Positions 1 through 11,700 of a DNA stretch of 64,000 nucleotides are shown here, piece by piece; position 1 is the first letter of the stretch; each line of letters starts with the position of its first letter. Both the position numbers and the translations under genes were made by a program. Under the pieces are notes generated by a model. It searched no databases, was not told where the DNA came from, and worked only from the letters and a program-made list of their open reading frames with translations. The DNA lies in the NCBI GenBank assembly GCA_016618085.1, contig JABLTG010000045.1:49105-113104 (forward strand), written 5' to 3'. Origin of the DNA: Neovahlkampfia damariscottae. Its lineage: Eukaryota > Heterolobosea > Selenaionea > Neovahlkampfiida > Neovahlkampfiidae.

Positions 1-546
1 TTCTTCTAATCCTTTTTCGCATATTCTATTTCTGTATTTTCCTTCAAATTCGAATGGTTTAGTTACAACACCAACTGTTAGAATTCCTTTTGATTTACAT
101 GCTTTTGCAATAACTGATGAAGCTCCTGTTCCAGTGCCTCCTCCAAGACCTGCTGTAATGAATAACATATTACAATCTTGAAGTGAATTTATGACTTCTT
201 CTAATGATTCTTCTGCTGCTTCCTTTCCTTTATCAGGAACAGATCCTGCACCCATTCCTTTTGATGAAACTTTACCCAGTTGAATTAATTTATTCGCGCC
301 AGAATAATTTAAAGATTGAATGTCCGTATTGCAAGCAATAAATTCCATTCCACCTAATTTTGATTTGGCCATATTATGTATAGCATTACAACCAGCTCCT
401 CCAATTCCTAATTTTAAAACGTAAATTTTTTTTTTTTTTTTTGAACCTAAAACTTTTATTTTTGGTCTTAAGAGATCAAAGTTTATATCAGAATATAATT
501 TTTTTCCGATGAATTTCTTTAATTTTAGATTTTTCCTCAAGAACAT
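1..546 (-). CDS. ftsZ: Mitochondrial-type FtsZ, 5' part only
   Basis: The gene runs off the left edge, so only about the first 169 residues are present. Exons are 447-546 and 1-407, with a 39-nt intron at 408-446 whose removal restores VLGIGGAGCNAI, the FtsZ nucleotide-binding start. The tubulin/FtsZ signature GGGTGTGAS is visible further on. The N-terminus MFLRKNLKLKKFIGKK is basic and lacks acidic residues, as in a mitochondrial targeting peptide, so this FtsZ probably builds the division ring inside mitochondria. That role is inferred from the family. An ATTGG box lies at 587-591. Plastid FtsZ is the alternative, but nothing else here suggests a plastid. Confidence 0.93.
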   Translation of the reverse strand, partial: MFLRKNLKLKKFIGKKLYSDINFDLLRPKIKVLGSKKKKKIYVLKLGIGGAGCNAIHNMAKSKLGGMEFIACNTDIQSLNYSGANKLIQLGKVSSKGMGAGSVPDKGKEAAEESLEEVINSLQDCNMLFITAGLGGGTGTGASSVIAKACKSKGILTVGVVTKPFEFEGKYRNRICEKGLEE

Positions 547-611
547 TTTCCCGTTGTTTTTTCGTTGCTCTAAATAAAAGAAATTGATTGGATGTATAAA
601 AATAGATGTTT

Positions 612-1057
612 TTATGATTTTTTTTCTTTTAAAATAACTCTATGAGGAGCAATAAAATGTGCCAAACCAAACATTATTTTCTCATTTGAACATTCACCAG
701 GTTCTATTTTTTCTCCTGATTCTAATCTTGCAAGCATCTCTTTTACGTCGGAAATTACAATTATCGCGGAACTTACCGAAACTACAGTCGCAACTAACCC
801 GATTAATGGTACAAAAAGTAACATTCTTAAGCATATATTTAAAAACATTAAAGCTTTTCCTTTTTGTTTTTGTCCGATCAAGTAATGTCCAGTACCTTTT
901 GACGAAAAAATTAATTCTTGATTTTTTGGATATTACCTGGAAGCATGAAACTTAAAACGCTCAATAATATTCTATTTGTGGTTATAACATTCTCAATACT
1001 TATCCATTCATCAGCTTGATTTTTTACGTTTTGTTCTGTTTTTTGGACTTCAAGCAT
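612..1057 (-). CDS. Small TM2-like membrane protein
   Basis: Exons are 937-1057 and 612-895, with a 41-nt intron, giving 134 residues. The motif LPGTGHYLIGQKQKGKA resembles the PGxGxxYxGxxxxG turn of TM2-type small membrane proteins. It is followed by one clear hydrophobic stretch (LLFVPLIGLVATVVSVSSA) and a charged, probably cytosolic tail. No enzyme residues are evident. Function is unknown. The start codon is only 21 bp from that of the divergent ABHD11 gene. Confidence 0.7.
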
Positions 1058-1078
1058 TGTTGTCTTATTATTGGTTGA
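1058..1078. promoter_or_regulatory. 21-bp bidirectional promoter gap with one ATTGG box
   Basis: This is the whole space between two divergent start codons. It contains a single ATTGG (CCAAT on the other strand) at 1070-1074, the same pentamer found upstream of almost every gene in the window. The promoter role is inferred from that recurrence. Confidence 0.5.
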
Positions 1079-2054
1079 ATGTCGTCTTTAAAGAAAATAA
1101 TCAAAAGAAGTTACACTAAACAAGTTAGACCAATTCCTCTTTTTTATAAAAAAGTTGAATCTGTTAAAGAAGTAAAATATCCTCCTTTAGTTATTGTAAG
1201 TTTTTAAAAAAAATTAAAAAACAAGATTCATGGGTTAATGGGTAACTTTAGAAATTTTTCTACTTTTTATACAAACAAAATTGTGAAAGAAAATCGTAAT
1301 ATATTTGAATTGAATTTAAAAATAAGGTGATATTTATGCTATTGATGTTAGAAATCATGGTTCAAGTCCATGGGATCCAAGAATGGATTATGAAGCGATG
1401 AAAGAAGATTTAAAGTAATTTTTGAATATTATTTACAATAAAAGAGTATTTTTAAGTGAAAGAAATTTAGAAGAAATTGATTTACTGGGTTTTTCAATGG
1501 GCGGAAAATTAGCTATGAATTTTGCTTTAGATGATGAGAATTCAAACAAAATAAGAAAGTTAATTATAGGAGATGTAGCTCCTGTTCATTATGAATTGAA
1601 TGAATCAACAATTCCAAAGACCATTTACGCTTTAGATAAATTAGTAACGAAAAAAAAAAAAGCAATTAATTCTGTTTAGAATTTGAATGAGTTGAAAACA
1701 AGACAAGCAATAGATCAGGAATTATCGAAAGATATCACTTCAAAAGATGAAAGAGCATTTTTATTGACTAATTTAGTCTTCAAAGATGATAAAGTCGGTT
1801 GGAGAGTGAATTTAAGAACAATTATTGATAACTTAAAGACTTTAATGAGTTTTCCATCTGATTTTCATCAATTTGAAAAACCTACTCTTTTTTTGAAAGG
1901 AACAAGAAGTCCTTTGGTTGCGGAAAAATTTTATCCTGAAATTGAAAAGAAATTTTCAAATTATAAAATAGTAGAGTTTGAAACTGGACATTGGTTACAT
2001 GCAGAACAACCTCAAAAATTCTTGAATGAAGTCACTCAATTCATAAACCAATAA
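1079..2054 (+). CDS. ABHD11: ABHD11-like alpha/beta hydrolase
   Basis: Five exons (1079-1195, 1226-1295, 1327-1414, 1445-1643, 1680-2054) give 282 residues; the four introns are 30-36 nt. The order HGLMGNFRNF, then DVRNHGSSPW, then the nucleophile elbow LGFSMGGKLAM, then TGHWLHAEQP follows mitochondrial ABHD11. The likely triad is Ser of GFSMGG, an acidic residue near the GTRSPLVAEK segment, and His of GHW. The N-terminus MSSLKKIIKRSYTKQV could be a targeting peptide. In animals ABHD11 protects 2-oxoglutarate dehydrogenase; the substrate here is not known. Confidence 0.85.
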
Positions 2055-2117
2055 ATTTTCAAATTCAGAATTGATCCTTTCACCAATAAAAACGTGGTTC
2101 TTAACAAAACACTATAA

Positions 2118-3350
2118 ATGGGAAAGAAAGAAATGAATACAAAGAGTTTAGCTGTTCCATTTGGTATTCAAAACCCATCAAAAACAATACCTGATTCTCT
2201 GCCACCTGATGAAATTTATGAAAATTGTCTTTCTGAAAAATATCAACATCAACTGAAAAAATACATTTTTAGTGAAGAACAATACATTAAATTTTATGAA
2301 AAATATGATAAAGAATATAAAACAGCATTCAAAAGAGCAATGAGAATTATGTAAGAATGAAAAATGTGTTAACTCAATAGGATTCAAATTGGAACAATTG
2401 AAGCATGTTTGAGAGGAAAATACTATCTACCAAATGGAGAAAATGTTCATTTAAATTTGAAAAACATGTTAAAAAGTGTAAAATCAACAAAAATGTATAA
2501 TTACAAGACGACCAAATTCAAGTCTCATTCTGGAAGTCATAAGACTAAAATAATGGTTATAGAAGGAGATTGCCTTGAATCCGGAATCTGGTTGAAAGAA
2601 AAGAAAAAATTAAATCCAATTGTATTGATAATGGCATCAAGTAATCATCCAGGAGTATCAAAAAATGCAATCAAATTTTGACTATTTTTCAAAGGGTGGT
2701 TATCTCAAAGGTGCAGGAGCTCAAGAAGAAAATTTATTCAGAAGAACGAATTTATTTCAGTGTACGGAAGATCCATATCAATTATTTCAAAAAAAATCAT
2801 GGGATTATCCACTACCAGAGTATGGAGGTCTTTACATTCAAAATGCCACAGCATTTCGACACAGTGAAAAAAAAGGATATAAATTCATGAAAACACCACA
2901 AGAAATATCATTTGTTGCTTCTTATTCATATAAATTACCGCCAATTGAAATCTCAAAAGATAATGAAGAAAGAATTTCATCTTCAATCATTCCATCTTTC
3001 TTGAAGAAAATGGAATCAATTTTTGAAATTGCTTTGGAGAATGGACATGATTCAATAGTACTTTCAGCATTTGGGGTAAGTCTAAAAATAATTAAAAACA
3101 TCAGTGTGGTGCTTATTGTTGCCCACCAAAACACATTGCTGAATTATTCAAACAGTAAGTGTCTGAAATTATTCAATTTTCACTATTTTTTAAAAGAACA
3201 ATCAAGAAATATGATGGTTGTTTTGACACAATTTTATTTTCAATTTTTGATGATTCAAATTCAGGTAAAGATCATAATCCAGAAGGAAATGTTTTGCCAT
3301 TTTCAAAAGTATTCAAATGTGACATTATTAAAGAAAATGATTTATTTTGA
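2118..3350 (+). CDS. PARG-like (TIGR02452/DUF2263 type) ADP-ribose glycohydrolase
   Basis: Exons 2118-2350, 2381-2654, 2695-3075, 3105-3154 and 3197-3350 give 363 residues. Splicing out 2655-2694 creates NHPGGGYLKGAGAQEENL, the GGG-x-QEE catalytic signature of microbial-type poly(ADP-ribose) glycohydrolases in the macrodomain superfamily. Splicing out 3076-3104 creates AFGCGAYCCPP, matching the conserved G(A/C)WGCGAFxNPP block. The two Glu of QEE are the expected catalytic residues. Probable role: removal of ADP-ribose from proteins or nucleic acids. The last 9 bp overlap the convergent PH gene. CCAAT lies at 2083-2087. Confidence 0.8.
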
Positions 3351-4779
3351 ACTTGAAATACTTTTCCTTTTATTTATTGAAATACTTTTTCTTTTATTGT
3401 GCATTAATTTATTTCCAATTTCAATTCCAACATCAATTGAAACTGATCTTCTTTTTGATCGTTTTTCTTCCATTGTCAATTTTCGATCATCATCATCCAA
3501 TGTTTCATTCATTATATTCTTTTCAAATTGAAAGTTCACTGTTTCATGGATATTAGCAATTTTTGATCCTGCTACTTCTAATTGATTCATCCAATTCGTT
3601 ACATCATTGTAATCAGATCCTTGAAGGTAAAAAATTCTTGATTTTGTAAAAATTTTAAAACAATCTTCCAACTCTTTTTCTTTATTTTCGCATCTTTGAA
3701 CAATTGATGATTGTAAATCAATAAAACCTTTTTGAGTTTCGTTTTTATAATATTTCATGATGCCATTACCATACAAAATGAAAAATCTTGTTTGAAATAT
3801 ACCAGTTGATGGTGATTCTTTGTTCAAATTTCCTTCTTTTAGAATTCCTTTTTTTATTAGAATTTTATTTTTGGCGCCAAACCTGATTTTTTATCTTTCT
3901 TTAAAATAGCTCCTCCTTTTGATACTAATAAATCAATCCATTCTCCAACTTCTTCATTATCTGATTTTGGAAAATACAAACAATAAGTTCTCCAAATCAA
4001 TTCAATGAATATTTTTTTATCTTCTCTCCAAACATAACTATTTTCAACAGAAAGAAAACCTTTGATATTTGGATTTGAATCATCTAAAAAATATCTTAAT
4101 TCTTTGTTGTCATTTAAAATGAAGTATCTTTCATTCCAAGAAGTTTGATGATTATCTTTCAATAAATTCCCCTGTTTTATAATACGATACCCACCACTGA
4201 ATTTTAAATGATTTTCTTTTGTTGTTAATTTATTGGATAAATGATTTCCAATAGCAATTAGATTTAAAATTCCATTCGACGAAGCAGTCTCTTTTTTTGT
4301 ACAAAATGATTTTATCTTTTCTTTCTCTGTCAAGTGTTTCAAAGGATCTGGACTCATAGCTTTTGACCATTTTTTAAATTCTTCAACACTTTTGAATTCA
4401 AACCATATCTCTTTTCCTTTTTCGTTTTTTTGTAAATATTAAGCAGTTTTTACCTTCAGATTTTATATTTATAACTGAATTTTTTGGATCAGTTGTTATC
4501 ATTGAATATTCAAGTATTATATTTTCTTTCACATGAGATTCAAATGTTACATCTTCAAAAATGAAAATTTCGAATTTTCTTAAAAGAACAAATTTTTCAG
4601 TTAGTTTTTCTTTGGAAAAAAATTCTGAAATGTTTTCTGAGTTTTTGAAAGCTATTCCTAATTCTCTCAGAGATCCTAAAAAGAATAAATTTGTTTTATG
4701 AAATACGTGTAGTGTTTTCAGTTGTTTCAATTCCTACTTTGACAATAGAACTACAGATAACATCATTCATTCCAGACAT
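3342..4779 (-). CDS. Multi-PH-domain protein
   Basis: Exons 4707-4779, 4454-4675, 3883-4416 and 3342-3847 give 444 residues. Three PH-like units can be read. The N-terminal one ends in WFEFKSVEEFKKWSKAM, which is restored only by removing the 37-nt intron 4417-4453. The second contains KQGNLLKDNHQTSWNERYFI and ends VGEWIDLLVSKG. The third begins ILKEGNL and contains TRFFILYGNG and ends VTNWMNQLEV. The tail is basic and Ser-rich with repeated KRKSIS. It is likely a phosphoinositide-binding adaptor; no catalytic domain is seen. Confidence 0.78.
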
Positions 4780-4936
4780 GTTTGAAAAGTAATCGGAAAA
4801 TCAACCAATGAAAAAAAAAAGGTAAAAAAAAAATTTAACAAAAAACAAATGCTCGAGTTTTTGGTAATTTGGAGAAAATAAAAACATCTTTTTAGTCAAA
4901 ATTATATTCAGATTTTTTCAAAATTTTTTTATTATT

Positions 4937-5353
4937 TTAAACGATTGAACCAGCGTTTGAAGCAATTCTTGGCCATAAATCTGCACATTCTTTTGCGATT
5001 GGTCCTGAAACAGCTGAACCTTTCATTTCACCTTTTGGATTAACAATAACACCAGCATTATCTTCGAAATAGATAAATCTACCATCTTTTCTTCTCCATG
5101 CTTTTTTTTGACGAATTACAACAGCTGTTAAAACTTTTTTTCTGAGTTCAGGTTTTCCTTTTTTGACTGAAGCCATAATCATGTCACCTACACCAGCAGC
5201 AGGAAGTCTATTCAAACGACCTTGAATATTTTTAACTGCGATAATGTAAAGGTTTTTAGCTCCTGTATTATCTGCACAATTTAATACTGCACTCATTGGT
5301 AAACCAAGTGTTACTCTAAATTTACCTCCAGCTGAACCTCCTCTTTGTGACAT
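4937..5353 (-). CDS. RPL23: 60S ribosomal protein uL14 (RPL23)
   Basis: This is an uninterrupted frame of 138 residues, about the usual eukaryotic length of 140. [39 protein letters not shown] and the C-terminal [19 protein letters not shown] are typical of cytosolic uL14. The protein sits at the subunit interface of the large subunit. It is one of the few intronless genes in the window. CCAAT lies about 34 bp upstream of the start. Confidence 0.98.
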   Translation of the reverse strand: MSQRGGSAGGKFRVTLGLPMSAVLNCADNTGAKNLYIIAVKNIQGRLNRLPAAGVGDMIMASVKKGKPELRKKVLTAVVIRQKKAWRRKDGRFIYFEDNAGVIVNPKGEMKGSAVSGPIAKECADLWPRIASNAGSIV

Positions 5354-5572
5354 TTATTCTTTGTGTTTGTTTCTTGAGAAAATGGAACCGACCAATGAAT
5401 TGCAAACAAAAAGATTTTTATACTTGCACCAATCATGAAACAAAAAAGTTCAACCAAAATCGAAATTGGAAAGAAGGAAAAGAATGAGTAAAAAATGAAA
5501 ACCAATATATCCACAACAATATTTAATGGTATAAATTCATATGAAAATTAAAAAATTATTTTTAAATTTTCT

Positions 5573-6187
5573 TTAATTCAATCTTGTTTGATCATCCAAA
5601 CATGTTCTTGCCAGTTTTTCGGAATCTTCAAAATTTAATTCTTTTTTATAATTATTTTTCCAACATATATTAAAAATTTCATTTGAATGACCAGAATTCT
5701 TCAGCATACAACTCACTAATCTCCTTTGTTGTTCATTACAAAGTTGTGTTAATTTTTTATCTTTTGACCTGCAAAATAATAAGAATTAAAAAATAAAAAA
5801 ACGAAACCATGATTTTCTATGACATGAATTTAACAAATAATCTGATGAATAACATGATTTCCTTTGAAATACGAGTGTGTTTGGGTTTTTCAAATCTACA
5901 TCCTCGTCTACCCAAATTTTCTTGAAATTTTGTTTTATTTTTTCTTTTAAATTTTTATATTCTTTGTAATCTAAATATTTTGGTTCTTCTGTTCCTTCTC
6001 CAAAGTCTGTTTGGATTGATAAATTTAAAGCAAAATTGAATGCGCAAGTTAAGAATGGGTTTGATTCTGATTCACATTCTTCATATGAACCCTTTTTTTG
6101 TACGCAATTCATCAAGTAAATTTTTTCATGAAGACAGCTTCTTTCTATTTGTTTGCCAATTTCTTCAGGTTTATTATTATTGGTCAT
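5573..6187 (-). CDS. Quadruple CX9C protein, NDUFA8-like
   Basis: Exons 5808-6187 and 5573-5768 give 191 residues. Four CX9C motifs can be read: CLHEKIYLMNC, CESESNPFLTC, CYSSDYLLNSC and CNEQQRRLVSC; the last lies in exon 2. Two CX9C pairs arranged like this are typical of complex I subunit NDUFA8, an intermembrane-space protein oxidised by MIA40. The spacer between the two pairs is longer and more charged than usual (about 55 residues). Other multi-CX9C assembly factors are possible. Confidence 0.6.
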
Positions 6188-6204
6188 TAATTTTCCGATC
6201 CAAT
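6188..6204. promoter_or_regulatory. 15-bp divergent gap, CCAAT overlapping the ATG
   Basis: Only 15 bp separate the start of the CX9C gene (6187) from that of the OGFr-domain gene (6203). CCAAT at 6200-6204 runs directly into the plus-strand start codon (CCAATG). A transcript from this box must have an extremely short leader, or transcription starts upstream in the neighbour. Confidence 0.45.
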
Positions 6205-6780
6205 GAACGGTGAGACTAAAAACAACGACAAAAGTTTCGTTGGATATGAAGGTTTAATTAAAGCTCAAAAACAAACATTAATAAAATTTGAAAAATGGGC
6301 AGAAGAAAGAAACTGGAAAGAATTTGGACCAAAAAATCAGTAAAAACTTTCAACTAAAACAAAACAGCTTTGATTGGTAAATAGACCAACAAAAAATTAA
6401 ATAATAGGTGGATGTTTCCAATAAAAGAAGATTCGGGATATGGTTTTAAATATTCAATTTTTGAAGATGACGTTAAAGAGTTAAAGAAAACTGAGTTTTT
6501 AAAAAATTATTTGTCTGGTGTGAAATTGATAACCATGTCTTGGGGTTGGGATATTGAAAAATCAAAAATGATTGAAAATCGAGATAAATCACAAAAATAT
6601 AATAATTATGATATTCGTTTGAGAAAAATAGGTCAATCTTTGAAATTATTTGAACAAAATGATTATTTCAATTCATTGGATAAATTTGTAAAATATTTAG
6701 ATTCTCAAAATGTTCAATTTACAACAGCAACGATGAAAAGATATTCATTCCTTTCTGTTTGGCCATTTTCCACAAAATAA
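6203..6780 (+). CDS. Opioid growth factor receptor (OGFr) conserved-region protein
   Basis: Exons 6203-6339 and 6408-6780 give 169 residues. The 68-nt intron is the longest in this part of the window. Joining recreates NQWMFPIKEDSGYGFKYS, matching the NxxWLFP block of the OGFr conserved region. MSWGWDI and NYDIRLRKIGQSLKLF match the later FYG and HNxLRITRILKSLG blocks. The molecular role of this domain is poorly known outside vertebrates. An ATTGG inside the intron could also mark an independent promoter, but the domain spans the junction. Confidence 0.75.
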
Positions 6781-6840
6781 ACAATTTTCCTCAAGAAGGG
6801 AATATTAATCCAATCATTTCACAACAATTTGAAATTTTAT

Positions 6841-8671
6841 TTAAATTCTCAAAACTTCAACTTTTGGATTTAATTTTCCTGATTGTATTTTAATTTTTGA
6901 ATAACTACCATAATCATGACCACTAATTCTCTTTGGATTAATTACTATTACACCATTAACTTCTTTGATGAACTGTTGTAAATCTGATGGTAATATTAAA
7001 ATTGAAGGTAATTCTTTGTTTTCAAAAGTCAATTTTTCAATGAAATCAAAATCTATTGGTGCATTTGGTGTTGTTGAAAATGATGGAATAAAAGAATTTT
7101 GTAAAAATAAATGTTGAATCAAACGATCCATTCTTGAGTCACTTAAACCAATTTGATTTGATTTTGTAATTGTAGATTCAATTAAATGACCTCCTAAATG
7201 TTTCAAAATATCAAATGAACAAACACCAATAGAAACTTCATTTGCTTCAAAAACAGAAGGATTTGAATAACTTTGAATCTGAAGAAATTACAGGTTAGAT
7301 ATTGAATATTATATCCTTACATTCTTTTCCTTTTTGATTTCTAAAGATGGTTGTGGAAGTACATAGTGATGTTCAATATCATCCAAAGATGGAATCATAA
7401 CAATTTGAATGGAATTTGAAATTTGTAAAACTTTTTCATGAACAAAATTGTAAATATCATCATATGATTGATCAATTTTATCACTTGATATTACTTCATT
7501 CTTTGAAGAAACAAAAGGACCAATCTAAAGAATTTTCATGTTAAAAAAGTTGATCTTTACCAAAATGACTAAATTAGGTTTTTCTTTTTCAATTTGAGTG
7601 ATCAATTCAAGTAAAGGATCATAATTTAAATCTTGATGATGTGTAAAAGGACCAGTAGCAACAAAAATTTCAATTGATGTTTTGATTGTTGGAGTTTTGA
7701 CTGATTTTGATTTTCCAATGAATAATTCAGTAACATGAATAGTACTTCCATTACTATTACCTTTAACAGCAATCATCTAAGAATTTCATTTTAGAAAAAA
7801 CAAATTTTATACTTGTCCAGGGAAGAGAGAAAAAGTTGAAGTTTTTTCAAGATCTAATTTGACAACTGTTGGATTTGAATCTTGACCCATTCCTTCAAAC
7901 ATAACACTCTAAAACATAATTGATTAATATATTAAAAGAATTTACATTTTTGTTTAATCTATCAACTCCTGTAACACTTTCACATAAAATTCGACCAAAA
8001 AAAAAAGAATCTGCACTGACTGAATCAATTGGAGTATAATCACCTAATTTAAAATCTTGTGAAAGTTTCTTTCCAAATTTTGTAAAATAATCAAAAAGTT
8101 CTTGATTGTTTAGTTTTAATTTTTTTTTTACCTTCAGAATTTCTTGACAACTTATTGTTCATATATTTAAATTGATTGTCAATTCCTTGAGTTAATTTGA
8201 GATTAATTTTGGTTGTTGATGGTTTGAATTTAATTGATTCATTAAATTTTACAAGGATTTCACCTGGTTTGTTTCTTTCTTTGAATTGACTATGTGAAGT
8301 TGGTGTTTGAACTGGTTCTTTTTTTAGTGATATTGCTTTCTTTTCATTGCTTAAACTTTGTTTTCAGTTTTATTTGTGGCTAACCTTTTTATATTTTCTT
8401 TGTTGTAGACTTTACGTTTTTTTGCAGATTTTTGGCCTTGACCATTGAATTTATTTTTTTTTATTAAACTTTCTTTGATTGTTTTCAAGTTATCTGAGGT
8501 AAGTTTTGAGATATCTTTTTTGTTATTGACTGAAAAGGTTTCAATATGAATTGACAATTCTTCTGGTGTGATTTCACATAAATTACATATTTCTGAACAG
8601 ATTTGTAAGAGTTCATCTCGAAGTGGAATGTTATTCTTTTTAAAAGAAGCCTTCAGTTGTGTTGTGCTCAT
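6841..8671 (-). CDS. POLA2: DNA polymerase alpha B subunit
   Basis: Seven exons (8385-8671, 8132-8355, 7946-8100, 7813-7908, 7561-7776, 7321-7524, 6841-7278) give 539 residues. The motif order is diagnostic: LFPGQMIAVKGNSNGS, NYDPLLELITQIEKEKPNLV, IGPFVSS, VMIPSLDDIEHHYVLPQP and LPSDLQQFIKEVNGVIVINP. It is the regulatory subunit of primase-polymerase alpha that starts DNA synthesis in the nucleus; its phosphoesterase-like domain is inactive in the family. The six introns are 29-42 nt. ATTGG lies about 27 bp upstream. Confidence 0.93.
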
Positions 8672-8790
8672 TTACGCGAAAAAACAATTGATGTTTCTAA
8701 TTGGTTCAAAAACACCAATAAAAATCAAACCGTTAAGACTAAATTTTTTAAAACATGAAAACTAATTTTTTATTTAAAAACTTTTTGAAT

Positions 8791-11700
8791 TTATTCGTTA
8801 GGAGATTTTTGACCACTAATACAACTTTTACCAACATTTTCAAAAAGTTTTTCAATTTCAGGAGCACATTTAATGAATTCTTTGTTCCAGAAATTGTAAC
8901 GTGGGTTTTTGACAAGCTCTATAAATGTGATGAGAAGCCCCCAAGGATGAGGGCGGTTTACGATGAGTCTTTCTAATAATACCCTGGTGATTTGTTCTTG
9001 AACAATTTCAGCATCTTTTGGATGCTTAACTTCAGCAAATAAGTAAAGTAAAATGCATGAGAAATAATGTGTGTGATTATTTGGATATCTCAATTGATTA
9101 GCAAGTGCATTTACAAGTAAATATCTACCTTCTGTATCAAAATCTCTTATTAAAATTGAAAAGATATCCATTGCTGAACTATTAAAAATGGATGCATTTC
9201 TTTGTTGTAATTGTGAAATTCCTTTAACACCAACATATAAAACCAATGAATTAATCAATGGAACATCATATTTTGTACTTTTATCTTGTGAAAGAAGTCC
9301 ATTTTTTAATTCTTGTAACCATTGTGAATTTGATCTATTTTTCAAGTAATCATCCAAACCATCTTTTAATTTTGATTTTTCAACTGCTTCTGAAAAGTTT
9401 GATGAAATATTTGGTGATTGACTAATTTCTGGAAGTCTATCAACTTTTAAGTTTGGTATAAATGGATCAGGTAATTTCATGTGTCTTGGAAATGCTGATA
9501 AAATTAAATTTCTCATTTGAACACATGAAGATGGAATTACATTACATAAACTAAAATGATATTTGCATAAAAATTCTGAAAAGTCATGTAATAAAACCAA
9601 TAAGATTTTGAGAGTTCCTCTGTATAATAAACTAACAGCATCATTTAATTCTGCTTTTGAAAGGTGTGGTTCTAAGAAAATGAATAATGATTGTAATAAT
9701 TTGTGGAATAATGCTTCGCCTTTTGTATTTTTGGAAAATAATAATTTTGGCATAAACATTCTGTGTGATACTAATTCAATCCATGAAAAACTGAAACCAG
9801 GGAGTTGTTGTGGAGATAATTGTTGCAACATTGATCCAAATCCCAATAATAATGGAAATCTTCCATCTGATGTTTCAAATTCATTAATATCAATGAGAAG
9901 ATTTGATAAAAATCTGAAATAAGGTCTTTGATTGAATTCTTCTTTTTGATGATCAGATTGAATTAATTTTGCTGAAATTGCAAGAATTTTACCAAACAAA
10001 TTGATTTTGTTCTTTGAATCAGCAAATTTAAGAATTAATGTGACAAGTTCTGAGAATGAATCAATTCTTTTGAATAAAACTTCTCTTGATTGTCTTTGTT
10101 CTGTATTATTTTTTACAATAGTCTTCGGTGTTTGTAAGAAACTTTCAATGCTGAATTCTAATAAAACTTGACACAAAATTTCAAAATCTGCGTCTGTTCT
10201 TAAAACTGATTGTTGTAATTGTTGAATAAATTTAATTCTTTTTTCTTCAGCATTTGGAAGTAAAGGTTGAATATTGCACCATTCAACAAATTGACTTTTG
10301 ATCATCATTGTAATTTGGTCATCTTGTTTATTTTTGATATTTTCAACATTTGGGAATAATTTGACAATATTTGGATCAATTTTAACAAGTGATTCAATTG
10401 TTCTTCTGATACTTGACATTGGAAGAAATCCTTGATCAATACAACAAATTTTGAAAATGGTATAAGCAAAAGGAAGTGCAATTTGATTTCCACTTTCAAG
10501 AATTAATTTTGATAAATGGGCATCAAATTCAAGAACATTGAATAAGTCTGTTCTTAACATTTCAACAACAATTTCTTTGTTGAATTTCTTTTCAGTTTCC
10601 ATTGTTTCCCAAATTTGAGTGAGTTTATCAAGAACTTGTTTTGTGTGAATACTTTTAGCACATTTTAAAATTAAAAGTGAAACTTCAGCACTTAAACGAC
10701 TCTTATAATCAAATAATTGTTGAATATATTTTTGACCAACAAAGAGAGCATTTTCAACATTATTAATTAATGGTTGTAAATTTCCAATAATGATCATCAA
10801 TTTCTTTTTAAGATTATCTGAATGTAATAATGATGAAACTTGTTGAAGTTGTGCTTCTGCTTGTAATTCATCAATTGCAGCAAAAACTCTTTCAACTTCA
10901 AATTTATCTAAGTTGGATTTTGGAGGTGAAATCAATTTTGAAAAATCTTCATAAATTTGAATATGAGTTGGATTTAATCCTTGAACAGGAATTAATTCAA
11001 TTGGAATATTGTAATTTCTAATATAGTGAGGTGCTTGCATACGATGATTTTTCTTTTTGTTTTCAATTTCTGCACTAAATGTTTCATTGATATCAACTAA
11101 CGCTCTTTCTGATGCTGTTTTTTCAACAAATCCACATGCCATATCTAAATTTTCTGTACTGATTTGATCAACAATTTTTTCAAGATCAGAATTGAGAGCA
11201 TCATCTGCACCAATAATTACGTTTTGTAACAATGATAATAATCTTGATTCAATACTGAATCTTAAAGGATCTTTGCAAGTCACCATTGCCAAATTTGATG
11301 ATAAATTTTTAACCATATTGTTGATCACTCTTTTCATATTGCTGTCATCACTTTCAAGTGAAAAATCTTTTGATATTAATTCAACAGTTGTTCTACATGC
11401 AATTGTAACTGATCTTTTAACAACAGGTGCAATAATTTCTCTAACAGCTCTATCAATAGCAACAGCAACAAGTATTTTTAGTTGTGGATGAGCTTTAAAA
11501 AGTGAAATTGTTTCATTGATAACAATCATATTCATAAGATCTGGAATCGCAAGTTGTGGTGTTGGAATTTCTTTAATTTGAATATTATGATGTTGTTGTT
11601 GTTGTGATTGATTGAATGACTTACTTTGAGATTGAATTGGTTTTTCAACAAAATCTGGACTCGGTACAAGTTTAATAACTTTATCTTTCAATTGATTTTT

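Noticed and set aside
4417-4453. Apparent frameshift between the first and second PH units
   Set aside because: A 37-nt GT...AG intron joins the frames exactly, so no indel is needed.
8755-8976. Plus-strand frame over the CNOT1 3' end
   Set aside because: It lies antisense to the conserved Not1 C-terminal domain and has no recognisable features.
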